Source: Haliclystus octoradiatus
Lineage: Eukaryota > Cnidaria > Staurozoa > Stauromedusae > Haliclystidae
NCBI GenBank assembly: GCA_916610825.1
Contig: OU744447.1
Location: forward strand, 10,771,751-10,835,750
Direction of reading: 5' to 3'
Length of the DNA stretch: 64,000 nucleotides
In this document: positions 35,469-47,298 of the stretch, one piece after another
How the letters are laid out: every line of letters starts with the position of its first letter
Numbering within the stretch: position 1 is the first letter of the stretch
Notes under the pieces: model-generated
Databases searched by the model: none
What the model was told of the DNA's origin: nothing
The model's input: the letters and a program-made list of their open reading frames with translations, nothing else
Translations under genes and position numbers: made by a program

Positions 35469-37619
35469 ATGACCATGGAAAGAATCACATTTGACTATTC
35501 AATGAAAAACATACCAATACCTCCTAGGAAGACTTATTTAATGCAGCTAATTGCGAAAATAGAAAGCGTAATCAAACGAATGCGATGGAAAGCGTTTTTC
35601 TTCCAAAAGGAAGAAACAGAGGAGACCAACGATATCAGTAATACAACCGATGCAAACCTTGGATTTAAATCAAGAAATTGCCCGCCACAAATTAGTGAAT
35701 TGGAGAAATTCGAACTGGACCTAATAAAAATGACGCAAAACATTGAATTTAGACACGTTAATGATCAATTTCAGATCCAACTTAAAAAAGATATTAACAA
35801 AATAAAGAAATCTTCAAAAGCCATCATCCCCGCTGACAAGACAAGGAATTACTACGAAATAGATACTAACCAACATGAAAAATTACTTCTTAATAACATA
35901 ACAACCACTTATAAAAAGGCAAGGAAAGGAACAGTCGATAAAATTAATACAGATGGCAAAAAGATCAGCGAGGAATTAAAAATTGACAAGAGGGCAGAAA
36001 TTATCGCACAACAGCCGGCCTTTATTACCATGAAAGATCACAAGGACAATTTCTCAAATAACCCTACTTGTAGACTAATCAACCCGGCTAAAAGTGAAAT
36101 CGGTATTGTTAGCAAAAAGATATTAGAGAAAGTAATTACCAACGTAAAAAATGTAACCAAAGTAAACCAATGGAAAAATTCTTCCTCTGTTATAAATTGG
36201 TTTAAGGCATTAAAAAACAAGCAGCAGCTATCCTTTATGACTTTCGACATAGAAAGCTTCTATCCTATGATCTCTGAAAAACTATTGAAAAAGGCAATCA
36301 TTTTTGCTCAAAACTTCACTCCGATATCGGACAACGACATCAAAATCGTCATGCACGCGAGGCAGTCGGTCTTATTCAACAAAGGAGTAGCATGGACAAA
36401 GAAAGACCATTCCAATCTGTTTGACGTAACAATGGGAAGTTACGACGGAGCAGAAATATGCGAATTAGTGGGGCTTTTTATATTAGACAAACTTGGGAAA
36501 GTATATGGTGACAATAACATTGGCCTTTACAGAGATGATGGCCTGGCAGTCATGAAAAACAAGTCCGGTCCTCAAGCCGAAAGGTGCAAGAAAAGAATTA
36601 CGAAAATTTTTAAGGAAATTGGCCTAAAAATCACAACAAAAACTAACCTTAAATCCGTCGACTTCTTAGACATTACTTTCAACTTAACCAATGATACCTT
36701 TCAGCCGTACAGAAAACCAAACGACCAACCTATATATATCAACACTAAATCTAATCACCCACCAACAATCTTGAAACACATCCCATTAGCAATCAATCAA
36801 CGAATTTCCGATTTGTCGTCAAATGAAACCATTTTCAAAAATAATAAACCTACATACGAAGACGCCTTAGTAGCTAGTGGCCATGAAACAAACTTCGACT
36901 ACCAACCAAGAACCACACCATCAAACAATAAAAAAAGAAATCGACGCAGGAAAATTACTTGGTTCAACCCACCCTTTAATAAAAGCGTTAAAACAAACAT
37001 CGGCCGAACATTTCTCAGTCTAGTCAAGAAGCACTTTCCGCCATCGCACACTCTACACAAAATTTTCAACTCAAACACACTCAAAGTCAGCTACAGCTGC
37101 ACTTCAAACATGAAAACGATAATTACTAATCACAACAAAAATCTAATCAATACAGAAAAGGATGACACCGAAAGTACCAAACTATGCAATTGCCGCGTAA
37201 AAGAAAATTGCCCCTTTAATAACAAATGTCTAATGGAAAGCGTAATTTATAATGCAAAAGTCACGACAGGAGACCAGGTGGAAAAGAATTACATCGGCCT
37301 TACAGAAGGAACATTCAAGACACGCCACACACAGCACATGAGCACATTCAGACATGAAAAACAAACGAACAACACTCAGCTGTCAAAATATATTTGGGAA
37401 TTAAAAAATGAAGCCATTGAATACCAAATTGAATGGACTGCACTATCTACAGCCAAGACATATAGCAACAAATCAAAGAGATGCCAGTTATGCTTAGCTG
37501 AAAAGTACCATATAATATGCGCAAAAAAAGAACTATTAAATAAAAAATCAGAATTAATCTCTAAGTGTAGGCATGAAAATAAATTTTACTTTTCTAATTA
37601 TAAATCCACTAAAACATAA
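35469..37619 (+). CDS. Penelope-like reverse transcriptase/GIY-YIG endonuclease
   Basis: Intact 716-codon ORF that copies the element RNA and nicks the target. The first ATG after the pseudo-LTR is at 35469. Residues about 1-190 are the N-terminal region (ITFDYSMKNIPIP; RMRWKAFFF; PADKTRN). The RT core follows with AFITMKDHK, CRLINPAKSE, FDIESFYPMI (about 259-268, first catalytic Asp) and LYRDDGLAV (about 353-361, catalytic Asp pair). A basic linker follows (NNKKRNRRRK). A Cys-rich motif, CNC...CPFNNKC (about 571-588), precedes the GIY-YIG nuclease (VIYNAKV, about 591; NYIGLTEGTFKTR, about 606). The endonuclease is C-terminal, as in EN-plus PLEs; clade not assigned. No stops or frameshifts, so possibly autonomous. 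Confidence 0.93.
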   Translation: MTMERITFDYSMKNIPIPPRKTYLMQLIAKIESVIKRMRWKAFFFQKEETEETNDISNTTDANLGFKSRNCPPQISELEKFELDLIKMTQNIEFRHVNDQFQIQLKKDINKIKKSSKAIIPADKTRNYYEIDTNQHEKLLLNNITTTYKKARKGTVDKINTDGKKISEELKIDKRAEIIAQQPAFITMKDHKDNFSNNPTCRLINPAKSEIGIVSKKILEKVITNVKNVTKVNQWKNSSSVINWFKALKNKQQLSFMTFDIESFYPMISEKLLKKAIIFAQNFTPISDNDIKIVMHARQSVLFNKGVAWTKKDHSNLFDVTMGSYDGAEICELVGLFILDKLGKVYGDNNIGLYRDDGLAVMKNKSGPQAERCKKRITKIFKEIGLKITTKTNLKSVDFLDITFNLTNDTFQPYRKPNDQPIYINTKSNHPPTILKHIPLAINQRISDLSSNETIFKNNKPTYEDALVASGHETNFDYQPRTTPSNNKKRNRRRKITWFNPPFNKSVKTNIGRTFLSLVKKHFPPSHTLHKIFNSNTLKVSYSCTSNMKTIITNHNKNLINTEKDDTESTKLCNCRVKENCPFNNKCLMESVIYNAKVTTGDQVEKNYIGLTEGTFKTRHTQHMSTFRHEKQTNNTQLSKYIWELKNEAIEYQIEWTALSTAKTYSNKSKRCQLCLAEKYHIICAKKELLNKKSELISKCRHENKFYFSNYKSTKT

Positions 37620-37761
37620 TCTGTAATAACTAACTACCGCATAGGAAATAACTACAAAGAATTATCGCATCTAACAAAACAATAGCCTTTATATTATTTA
37701 ACAATAGCCGCGTTTTGTAAGTTTAATTATGAGGTATAATGTATTTTATTGATTAGTTTTA

Positions 37762-37804
37762 ACTGTCTGAGGATCGCATAAAGCGTGAAACTTTAAGTAA
37801 CAGT
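37762..37804 (+). ncRNA. Type I hammerhead ribozyme motif, 3' pseudo-LTR
   Basis: Same structure as at 35281-35323, 2481 bp downstream: ACTGT, CTGAGGA (37767-37773), GAAA (37787-37790), predicted cleavage after A37799, ACAGT. Together the two sites would release a unit of about 2.48 kb containing the whole ORF. Confidence 0.82.
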
Positions 37805-37899
37805 ATCAAAATGTGTAGTCTTTGACTTCTTTATTATATTTACAGCTCTGTCAACTGACATTGAGCACTGTTTTACTGCTATTAGATAATATCTAATAC

Positions 37900-38342
<443 letters not shown>

Positions 38343-38465
38343 GAAATAGAAAGGAGTCAGAGACCACACATTCTTATACTGTTACTTTGAGTTTCATGCT
38401 TTTATAGCAATGATCAGACAGAACATTTTCTACCTGATCATTGCTATAAAAGGAAACACACCGAG
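38343..38465 (-). repeat. 3' end of a second PLE family, inverted, with degenerate hammerhead
   Basis: The complement of 38350-38400 is a diverged version of the PLE region around the ribozyme (gaaactcaaagtaacag; gtctctgactcctttc). Its core reads CTGATCA, with C replacing the essential G, so it is probably inactive. A second copy of ctgatcattgctataaaag lies on the plus strand at 38433-38451, making a hairpin with the first (arms around 38400 and 38445). Confidence 0.6.
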
Positions 38466-39834
38466 CGATGTGATGAATCACCATTGAGAAGAAACTCACG
38501 GATAGAAAACAACAGGATTTCCGTATCACTATCACGTCAAGCTGAAGCCCCAACTACAAGGTCACAGTGCCTCCCGCGAAACCGAATAATTACAATTTCA
38601 ATACGCCAGCACAAACGCCACCAACTAGATCACGACTTCTGGCAGCTGACGCCAATAGAAGAGCTTCTATACACCAGTCAGAAACGCCAACAACCAGACG
38701 CCGACGCTTGAATACTAACAATCAACATTCAAATAGAAGCATACTCGGATGAATCCCCTACTTCCAGAAATCGAAGACTGTCAAGCAATCTATATACAAA
38801 TGGATCGTAAATCGCCGTGCCTGTCTGAATGTTAAAAGGCCCTAGAAAATAACAAAATTTTAATTTAAATAACGATCTGTTTAGGAATAGAAGAAGATTG
38901 TTTAGGAATATACTCTGTTTAGTCCAAGCTTTTAAACTTTACCTAACTGAAATTATAGACGAAGAATTTACAATGGTATTACATGCTCTGACTTTTATGT
39001 AGATTAGTTTATTTAGTCTATTATTAACAAGGAGGTATGCATGTATATTATGCTGTTTTCACGGATTTTTAATATTTGTTAAACATTTGTCTATAGATTG
39101 TGTTATCCAAAGTATGTAACTGCCTTTTATAGCTATGTATTGCCTTCCTTATAGCTTTATCGTCTTGGAAATGCCAATGCAAAAGCATCAAGAATGGGGT
39201 TATCAGAGGTCCTTGGCTTAGGAGTATGCGGTCCCCTAATAAGTATTTAGTTATAGTATCCCGATGTGGGAAGGAGCTTTTTTAATGGGGCTTAATGCGT
39301 AAAACAGTTTTATACAGTACATAATTAGGTTCATTATAATATGAAAAATGTACAACCTGCAGATCATTTCGTCTGTCATAACGGAATCTAGCTGAAATTG
39401 GTATACATCGCCGATATAATTAGATATCAGTGAATTGAAAACAACTTAAGAAACTAATACAATTAACAAAAACAATTGCAGGCAATTCACTGTACAGTAT
39501 TGTAGCATCTATACGATTTATACGAAAGTTCATGTACAAATTTGAATGTCTAATTTGTAACCTTTAAAACGATAAGCCCTGCATAAATTGCCTATACTGG
39601 AAATGAATATATAGCATAATCATGACCAGTAACAAGTATGTCCAGTCTTTCCCCATAGAATGATGACATTGTGTTTTCTACTTCGCAGCTTAAATCCCCC
39701 CTAAACACCAGAATGCAGGATAGAGGCATAATTTGCCTAGATTTTTATTTTTTTTCTGAAGAGCCCCGCAAAGAGTAAATGTTGTCGGCTCCCATGATTC
39801 ATTTCACACTAATTTACTCGCATCGTGTGTAACT
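38466..39834. other. Unclassified sequence between PLE and Gypsy B
   Basis: Contains overlapping open frames at 38484-38752 rich in Arg, Thr, Gln and Pro (PTTRSQC; QKRQQPDAD) that I cannot classify; they may be a retroelement leader. At 38788-38835 there is a near copy of 32985-33032. The rest is non-coding. Confidence 0.4.
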
Positions 39835-41570
39835 GGGTAATAGTATCCCAAATGGTAATCGTGTATATCTAAATAAATCTCCATGTGTATTTAACGTACA
39901 TAGTTCTTGTGAGTCTTCGTCACATTGTACTGCCACCCAGTTTAGTGAACAGAGTCTTAATATCTGGTATAAGATAAGCATCTGTTTTGATATTGCAATT
40001 TACAGTCGGCCTGAAGTCATCACATAATCGTACGGTATTATCTGGTTTAACTACAGGTACGGTTGGTGAGGCCCAATTACTGTGTTTCACAGGGAAAAAC
40101 ACGCCTTCCACCAACAGTCTTGATCAATCATAGGGCGAATTGCAAACGGTACTGGTCGTGCTCTTAAAAACTTTTGACTAGCATTTTCCTTTAACTGAAT
40201 TTTTACATTACCGTCAGTATAGCGTCCTAATTCTTTGTTGAATAGATTGCTGTAATTGTTCAGTATTTCATCAAGTTTTGGTTCTGTCTTAACACTAATG
40301 AAATTGATTGGAAAATGTTCTTCCAATCGGGGGGTATTTTATAAAGCCAATCGCTCCCAATCAAAGCTGGTGTACTTCCTTCCGCTATAATAAGATTTAA
40401 GTTTTGAAATTGTTCATCCTTGTAATCCACCTTCATTGTTGCTTTTCCCCGTATCGGTATTCTCTCACCCGAATATGTCTTCAATTTGATGTTTGTGTCT
40501 GTTAACGGCAAAGTTGACGTCGGGATGCACCTGAGACTATTTCTATTTGAATGGGTTTACCGTTAATACTTAATGTCATCATAATTGGTTTTGCACGTTT
40601 AAAATTGTTTTCTTTGATGATCTGCATCAGTTGGTATTCGTTTTCACTAGAGCTACTACTACTGTCTTCTGTACCTGTAGCCTCTTGCTGCGTATGTACT
40701 TCAATAGAATTGTGTTTTGCTACGCAAGTTCTTTCAATGTGTCCTATGTTTTTGCAAAAATACATTTCATAGACTTGAGTTTACAATTTCGTGCTATGGA
40801 TGATTTTCACTGGCGCAACGATAACAACACTGTTTTGCGTCAGTTTTAGGTTTGTCTTGTCTAACTTTTTCACTGTATGTTGAACTCCCACTGTTCTAAT
40901 TATACTTCTCAGTTGTATGTCTCTGTTTCTCAACTCGATTTGTCGATTCTAACTGCGGTACACCTATTGTGGAGTGATCTGATGTTTGGTGATTCAAAAT
41001 ATTGTTCGTATTCTTGACAGATTGTTCAATTGATTATCTAGTTTTAGCTTATGTTCGCATAACAACTTTCGAAGCATGGTTTGCTCTTCGATACCCGTAA
41101 TAAATATATCTCTGAGTTGGATATCCTGGTCATCTCCAAAGTTACAATAATGAGCTAAATGCCTTAGCCGAGTAATTAAAATTTGTATGGACTCACGTTT
41201 CTTTCGTTTGCAGAATGAAAAGTAATTCTTCCAACCATTTAATTTCTTGCTGACGCTTTGTGTTCTGCCAATTTTGAAACAAGTTTTCTGAAACTTATCG
41301 GTTGATGGCTTTTCTGGAAATATTAAATCTTTCGCCAATCTGTATGTCGTATTGTCTATTACTGTGACCAATACATTTGTTCTCTCGCTTTCTGTAATTC
41401 CATTGACTTCAAAATAGCTTTTCAACCTTTAATAAAATCATTCCAATTCTCTCCTTCCGTGTAATCGAGAATATTCCCAATCAGAGTTCTACGTTATACT
41501 GCCGCTGTTTTCGACTTTGAGGAAGAACCATGTTCCTTTTCTTGCTCTGAAATTGTGAATTTGCATCCAT
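39835..41570 (-). pseudogene. Gypsy B: gag, protease and N-terminal half of RT
   Basis: Degenerate minus-strand Gypsy element. Gag starts at the ATG at 41570 (MDANSQFQSKKRN), with a frameshift near 41430 and then the capsid segment (YFEVNGITESERTNV; HYCNFGDDQDIQLRD). A zinc knuckle remnant (FCKNIGHIERTC) starts near 40765. The protease site reads IEIVSGAS near 40540, where DTGAS is expected, so it is dead. Downstream, GSDWLYKIPPDW and the RT start (SNWASPTVPVVKPD; VRLCDDFRPTVN) run to FRYTRLPFGI near 39840. Frames change several times. The remaining RT, RNase H and integrase are at 31.4-32.9 kb on the same strand. Confidence 0.85.
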
Positions 41571-41584
41571 TTTCTCGTCGCCAA
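41571..41584 (-). promoter_or_regulatory. Primer binding site of Gypsy B
   Basis: On the minus strand TTGGCGACGAGAAA immediately precedes the gag ATG at 41570. It is of the TGGCGACGAG type usual for Gypsy elements of this group. The 5' LTR should lie just to its right (41585 onward); its outer end was not found. Confidence 0.6.
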
Positions 41585-41889
41585 TTTTATATATTGCAGC
41601 TACTTCAGAAGGCTGAATGACTCAATGTTACAACAGAGAATAATCATTACTTATTTGTTTCTTACATGAAACTCAACTGAAAAACTATCATCTATTTGTT
41701 AGCATTATGAACTACGTATCCCGTGGTTTATAACATAAGTGCTAAAACGTAACAAAATAAAACAAACTTTATGCAAATAGGAACAACCCGTCAAACAACT
41801 AACCACCACTCACTTCATCTAGTAATTAACAACGCACCCATACAAAACGTCAAACTTATTACTGAATTATTTAGCGATTCAAATTGATC

Positions 41890-42379
41890 AAACATTATCA
41901 TTTGATCAGCATATTGAGAAAATGGTGAAAAATGTCAATCGCAGTATTGCCGTGTTAAAATTTGTCAAACATCTCACCAGCTAATCTTCACTCACCAAAT
42001 CAAATTCGACATAGCCCCTCCTGTGCTTCTCCATCTATTCAAAAAACCACATTCCACAAGAACACGCTCATATTCCTGGAACGACATCTACATCGAGCCA
42101 AGCCATCCACATTCATTCAAACACGCTGGTGCTCGAAAGTATTCCACATGATAGGTCTTGCGTCTGGTATAAAGGTGGTTACTAGTGACGGTGCCAAATT
42201 TAAGCATCTCTTCAAGAATCAAATGCATGTCAATAACACATTTAACTAACTTTTGCCTCACTAATATATATATTTATATTATTCTCTCTGTAAATAATTC
42301 TATCATCATTATCTTTTGCGTATTATGTACAGTCCCGCGAAAATAGGCTCCAAGCTTATCTGGTGCTGAATAAATGATT
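41890..42379 (+). pseudogene. LINE 3'-end fragment
   Basis: Broken frames encode the end of a LINE RT (LSFDQHIEKMVKNVNRS, AVLKFVKHLTS; then LIFTHQIKFDIAPPVL). The piece ends in a tail, acagtcccgcgaaaa, then gctccaagcttatctgg and tgctgaataaatgat (42330-42379). The same tail, reverse-complemented, occurs at 59947-60000. Only the last part of the element is present. Confidence 0.75.
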
Positions 42380-42497
42380 ATACGAATAGTTCAATAATAC
42401 TCTATTTGTCTCAAAATCTTATATAAACACTGAATCCAGAATGAAACAATGCTCTTCTCGTTTATTTTCAATCATTTTCCTTCACCTTTTATGACTT

Positions 42498-42640
42498 GGA
42501 GAACTAGCTCAGATGGCAGAGCAACCGAATTTATGGTTTGGAACCCGTCGGATCATATCTGATCGACTGTGGTTCAAATTCCCCGAAGGTCAACTCAGCT
42601 TTGACTTTATCTGAAACATCAGTTGAGTACCATATTTAAG
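42498..42640 (+). repeat. tRNA-derived SINE
   Basis: Starts ggagaactagctcag; Pol III box A tagctcagatggcagagc (42505-42522) and box B ggttcaaattc (42571-42581). The segment between is too long for a normal tRNA and no clover leaf with CCA-proximal pairing closes, so this is a SINE head. It is followed by ggtcaactcagctttgac, like the body of tRNA-SINEs. The end is not defined. Confidence 0.7.
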
Positions 42641-43942
42641 GATAGCGGATAGAATAGTCCAGTGGGAATTGCATTGTGAGTAGCTTCATTGATATGAAAT
42701 CTGTTGAATTTGATCTGCAGTGTCGCGCCGGAGATCAATAAAGAGCGTTTAGCACCATTGCTCCAGAGCCATCTATTTAAAAGAGTTGGGACGCGCTTTC
42801 ATATGCCGCTATCGTCTCCTATTGGACAGATGCCATTCACGTGTTTTTTTGGACGCCATTTTCGTACTTTCGGCACCAGGTTTCCTGTTTTTAAGCGAAG
42901 TGCGCGGAAAAGTACAAATTTTATCAGTGAAAAAAACATAGGCTATTATATTATTAATTGTTGTGTTAATATACGAAATAATAATCGAAATAAAAGTATT
43001 GCTCATTGTTCCCACTGGGGACAAGAACTAGAAAAAAGCTGTCTTTGACTGCAAAGAATAAGCGTAAGAGCGTAAGAGATGTAGTCCATACTCCAGAAAC
43101 TCCTTGTCCATTTAGCAATCCCAATAGCATTGATCTGATTTACTCTCGCGCAACATGCTGATGAGTACGATAACAAAGTATACATTGCAGTAAATTGTTG
43201 TTCTTATTTTGAGAGTCCAGCAAATAAATATGGAGAAAGACAACTAATAAATGGTTATATTAATCTTGTTAACCGATCGCAAACCATTTCACACATTTCC
43301 AAAATGGCTGAAAAAACACAACATTCTCTTGCGCATGCGCATTGCTCTTAAAACGGTGCTCGGGTCCAGGCAAAAATACAAAAATGGCATGCGGTCCAAC
43401 TCTTTTACAGATGGCTCTGCATTGCTCTCTGTGCAAAGAGCCACTCCTTTAGAAATAGAGGAGTGGTACTGGTACCTTCAGTAGGGCAATATGCGATACC
43501 GTTTAAATTACTACTTTTACTTTGTTGTAGCTTTTCTCAAAAGGCGCAGGGTGTTTCTATTGAAAATCCGCTCTCGTTCTAGTCTTTATGATAACGTTAT
43601 TTCAGGAAGATTTACATGCGATCATTATTTTGAGCTTTTTAATGTCAAAATAAACACTTCATTCATTTATTAAAACATATAGAAACGATGGTCCATGTTA
43701 CGTACTCTGATGCAACACACTTTGGGTGCTGTGAGTTACTCAAGAGGCCAAAATCATTCGCCTTGTGGCTCGTGAATTTTAAGCCTCCTTCATGTCTCAT
43801 TGTGCACATACCGTGTTCGTATCAGAGGGCATAAAACTGAGCACCGTTTTCTATTTGTTAAATCTGATCAATATATTATATGCTGAACACATTTGCATAT
43901 TTATACCCATGAATTAAAGTAAATATCTTTCTGTCATTATAG
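42641..43942. other. No gene recognised; possible upstream part of host gene
   Basis: Several short ORFs without recognisable domains. A small hairpin ccactcct/aggagtgg is at about 43440-43465. As the next exon opens with a splice acceptor, an upstream exon could be here or outside the window. Confidence 0.4.
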
Positions 43943-44511
43943 ACTTGATAAAGAGGCAACATACATCGGAATTAACTGGAAGTATCTGTCATATAATTTA
44001 TGCATCAAAAATGATTTCAGTAGGAGACGATATACCACGAATGTCACAGATTAAATCATCTTTATCTCGATTGAGAGAATCAGCAGCCACTTTCCGTTAT
44101 GCAAATTATTCTTCAATGGAAAATTCAGTATCTACCAATAATCAGTTTAATCCAGCTACATTCACACGAAGAGCATTTAATACAGAACGACATTCTCCTT
44201 ACGCTAGGCAAATTTCACTTCGAAATTCAAATGCGAACAATGTTTCATCCTCTACTTCAGGATCATATAATGAGAGTATTGAAAGCAAACTTATGCAATG
44301 GAACAAAAACACAAGATATTCAGTGCAACGTTTTAACAGTGGCATACCACATACATACCAAATGGATTCCAGTGGGTATATGTCTCATGCAGATTGGTTG
44401 GGAGGATGTAAATCAAATGGTAGTGGGATGTCACGTAGTTTTCTTCGTTCTGGAAGTCAACAGCATGATATAACACCAACAAGGGAAGCATCTGGTTACA
44501 TTAAAGGGAAA
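43943..44511 (+). CDS. Candidate host-gene exon 1 (unknown protein)
   Basis: Open stretch bounded by an acceptor (tctttctgtcattatag/AC at 43942/43943) and a strong donor (GGGAAA/GTAAGT at 44511/44512). It encodes a Ser/Asn-rich, low-hydrophobicity protein containing MSQIKSSLSRLRESAATFRY, SSGYMSHADWLGG and finally ASGYIKGK. The first Met in frame is at 44011. No TE domain. The last two motifs reappear in order in the next exon (DYISYEDWLRR, ESGYFEGK), so the exons share a duplicated unit. I do not recognise the family. The donor is in phase 0. Confidence 0.55.
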
Positions 44512-45320
44512 GTAAGTACATCGAGCTATGCAATGACCCATAATCATTTAACCAAAAATCTGATAATGTAAATCCCCTGAGGAGGGAGTGGGCTCAACAT
44601 AGATGGAACCGGATAACCTATCAAACAATTTATTTTATCATGTTCTGCTTTATGGAGGGAAGCCAAATATTTTTTTCTTGTAATCAGAGTAAGCAATTTC
44701 ACATTATGCTATACTCATCTTTAATAAGAATGTCCCAAAGAAAATTTACGTATGTAGCCATCTACTTTCTATTTTTGCAATGTAAGTAAATTATTTGGCT
44801 GTAATTCTAGAACAGTGGTTTATAGATTCCAGCTGTCGACTACAATATCTCTAAGTGGCTATGTAAAATCAAGGATTATTTTCTTTGATATTAGAATAGT
44901 GAATCATTATTCATTCACAAGAGATGTAGCTCTCTAATTTGATAATCAGTGATGCAGACGTCTACAAAAAACTCAACCACACACACACCCGCACGCAGAC
45001 TTCAGCATTTACAAATAGTTATTTACTTAAAAGAAGATGTTGTAATTAGATTCATAGCACATTTAATACCTTAGATATGATGTCAATAAACTACCCCATG
45101 ATCATTATTCCTAGCATGGCTGCCATCAATAAAATTTTCTTCATATGACTTTACGTGATGTTGACATTGTTTTATTACAACTTTTTACAATGAAGCACCT
45201 ATCCATAGAGACCATAATCTTTGTGTTCATTTTGGTCGTTATTCATAGGTTAGAGAGTATCCCATATTGGAATCCTGGCTTAGTATCGAAAGTATGATTA
45301 TTCTGTTTAATGTTTTTCAG

Positions 45321-45554
45321 GAATTCTCTTGCGATAATTCACATAAATTTCAATCGTCCAACGGTAGATCATACCAAATGATGTTCAATGATTACATTTC
45401 TTATGAAGATTGGTTGAGAAGACGACGAGGTGATACTAATTACAAACAAAGCAATGACTATGAACGATTAAGAAAATCATATATTCTAGGAATTGAAATT
45501 CAACAAAATAATCAACAATCAAAGATAGAAGAATCTGGCTATTTTGAAGGGAAG
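45321..45554 (+). CDS. Candidate host-gene exon 2 (unknown protein)
   Basis: Exactly 78 codons between acceptor tgtttttcag/GAA (45320/45321) and donor GAAG/GTATGC (45554/45555), phase 0 on both sides, so it joins the previous exon in frame. Contains MMFNDYISYEDWLRRRRGD and ends IEESGYFEGK, paralleling exon 1. The 809-bp gap to exon 1 (44512-45320) is the presumed intron, with no gene content. A later exon is expected, but none is certain. Confidence 0.55.
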
Positions 45555-47258
45555 GTATGCTGTGCAAACCATAGCTGTGATAATCTATATCTCTCTAATT
45601 ATTCCTCGAAGCAATCATCCTAGTCTCCACAGAAAGAAGTTTTCGTCGAAAAAACACAGAAGAAAATGACATGTGATAGTCTAGAAAAATGTTCTTTATA
45701 TGATAAGTTTTTTTAATCAAACTAACATAATTTTAAGAACATTTGTACTTAAAATAAGAAAATATTTCGCCCTGGACAAGTTTAAATGCTTTTGCTTGAA
45801 GTAAAAATCCAACTTTCCGACAAACATTTCCTAAGTTAAGCAAACGGATTTCTGTAATCAAATGAATGAAAAGAAAATAAATCATTTTTATTAAAGAACA
45901 CCGTTATTACAACAAATTGCTGTTTCATACATTGCACATGTTACTGACGTTTTTCCAAACTGTTTTTGTGATATTTCAGAACTTATTATCCTAATAATAA
46001 AAATAAGTGTTTATCGCGCATTGTTTATGCTAGATTATTCGCATGATGCCACATATCATAGTCCCTTTCACAGATGTCCCAAACTGATAATGCTGTTATT
46101 CAATTAACTTATTACATACAATCCAACTATATACTGTAGATTTAAAGTCACCTGTCAAACATACTATGTAACAAACAACAGAGGTCATAATTTTCATCAT
46201 TTCCTGGTTGTTGACGTAGGTTTCATTTACACTGCTGTGGAATTCTCTCTCTAGAGATAGAGGGTATGCATTATTCTGTTAATATTATGTTAGGAGTTCA
46301 ATGTCAAACATCCCAAAGTGGAACGTATGGTACTATGACAGGACGTCTGCAGGCAAATCAAACAGCTAGGAAAGATTACTTCTGAATTCCTCACACGAGA
46401 AGAACAGAAACAAGAAAATGCTTCATTTGTAGAAGATAAGTAAACTACATTTGTCAAAAGTGTCAGATCGTATGGTTTTGTCGTAAACAAAATGCTATAA
46501 AACGTGCCACAAGGCTGCTACTTTTCTAATCGTTTGAACATTGTTTTTCAATTGTAGTATCATATGAGATTAATTAGAAAAGTGTTCAAAGAAAAAGATT
46601 GTTTGTTTGTTTATTTCTAGAATAGAATAGAAAGGAATAGTGTATTTTAAGGCCTTTAAACAAATCAATACAAATATGAATCTACGTTTTTATTTTATAC
46701 TTTAACTAACAGATATTTCGTTATTTTGATGTTGTTACTAGAATACCAACTACATGGAATGAGTGTTGTAGAGGCTACATGCATACTAGTTTGCATGGGG
46801 GGCAATAGCGTCAATTAATTAGCACAATACTCAAAGATTATTGTTTGATTTATGAGGACCTATGATTAAAATGATAAAATGTATATACATTTACGCTGGG
46901 CTAGATCTACAAAATTCGAATAAGAAACACAAATATCAAAAAACTGATTAATAGCAGATGATATGAGATACATTATTTACAGGTTTAAGTAGCAAAATTA
47001 ATTCTTTGTACATTATTTTTTGTTCTTTAACTGCGAGACTTGTTGATAGAAATTTAAGCATGATATATATGGCTCTTTGATATACTTTCTATTTCTTCTT
47101 TTCATTATTGTCAAGAAATAATTTCATAGCTGCCAAGATGAATCGGATAATGATAGGCGAATCACATTCAACAGATTTTAATCGGATTTTGTAAATAGTT
47201 TAACTTATAACAGCATCCTTGTAGAATCAACATCATCAAATTCTTCAGGTGCTGTTTT

Positions 47259-47260
<2 letters not shown>
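45555..47260. other. Non-coding, possible intron or intergenic
   Basis: No supportable gene. A short open stretch at about 46291-46384 (SQSGTYGTMTGRLQANQ) after an acceptor-like tattatgttag could be a final exon of the host gene, but its phase does not match exon 2. Confidence 0.35.
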
Positions 47261-47296
<36 letters not shown>

Positions 47297-47297
47297 A
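47261..47297. repeat. (CAT)n at the 5' junction of LINE B
   Basis: About 12 CAT units lie directly before the LINE B ORF1 start. A similar tract follows the LINE 3' end at 59678. Confidence 0.9.
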
Positions 47298-47298
47298 A

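Noticed and set aside
42498-42581. Functional tRNA gene
   Set aside because: Boxes A and B are good, but the spacing is too long and no acceptor stem closes, so a SINE is the better reading.
43159-43185. CTGATGA near tacgataacaaagta
   Set aside because: A small stem is possible but GAAA and a cleavage site are missing.
46291-46390. Third host exon ending in a stop after SQSGTYGTMTGRLQ
   Set aside because: An acceptor-like site exists but the frame needed does not follow from the phase 0 donor of exon 2.
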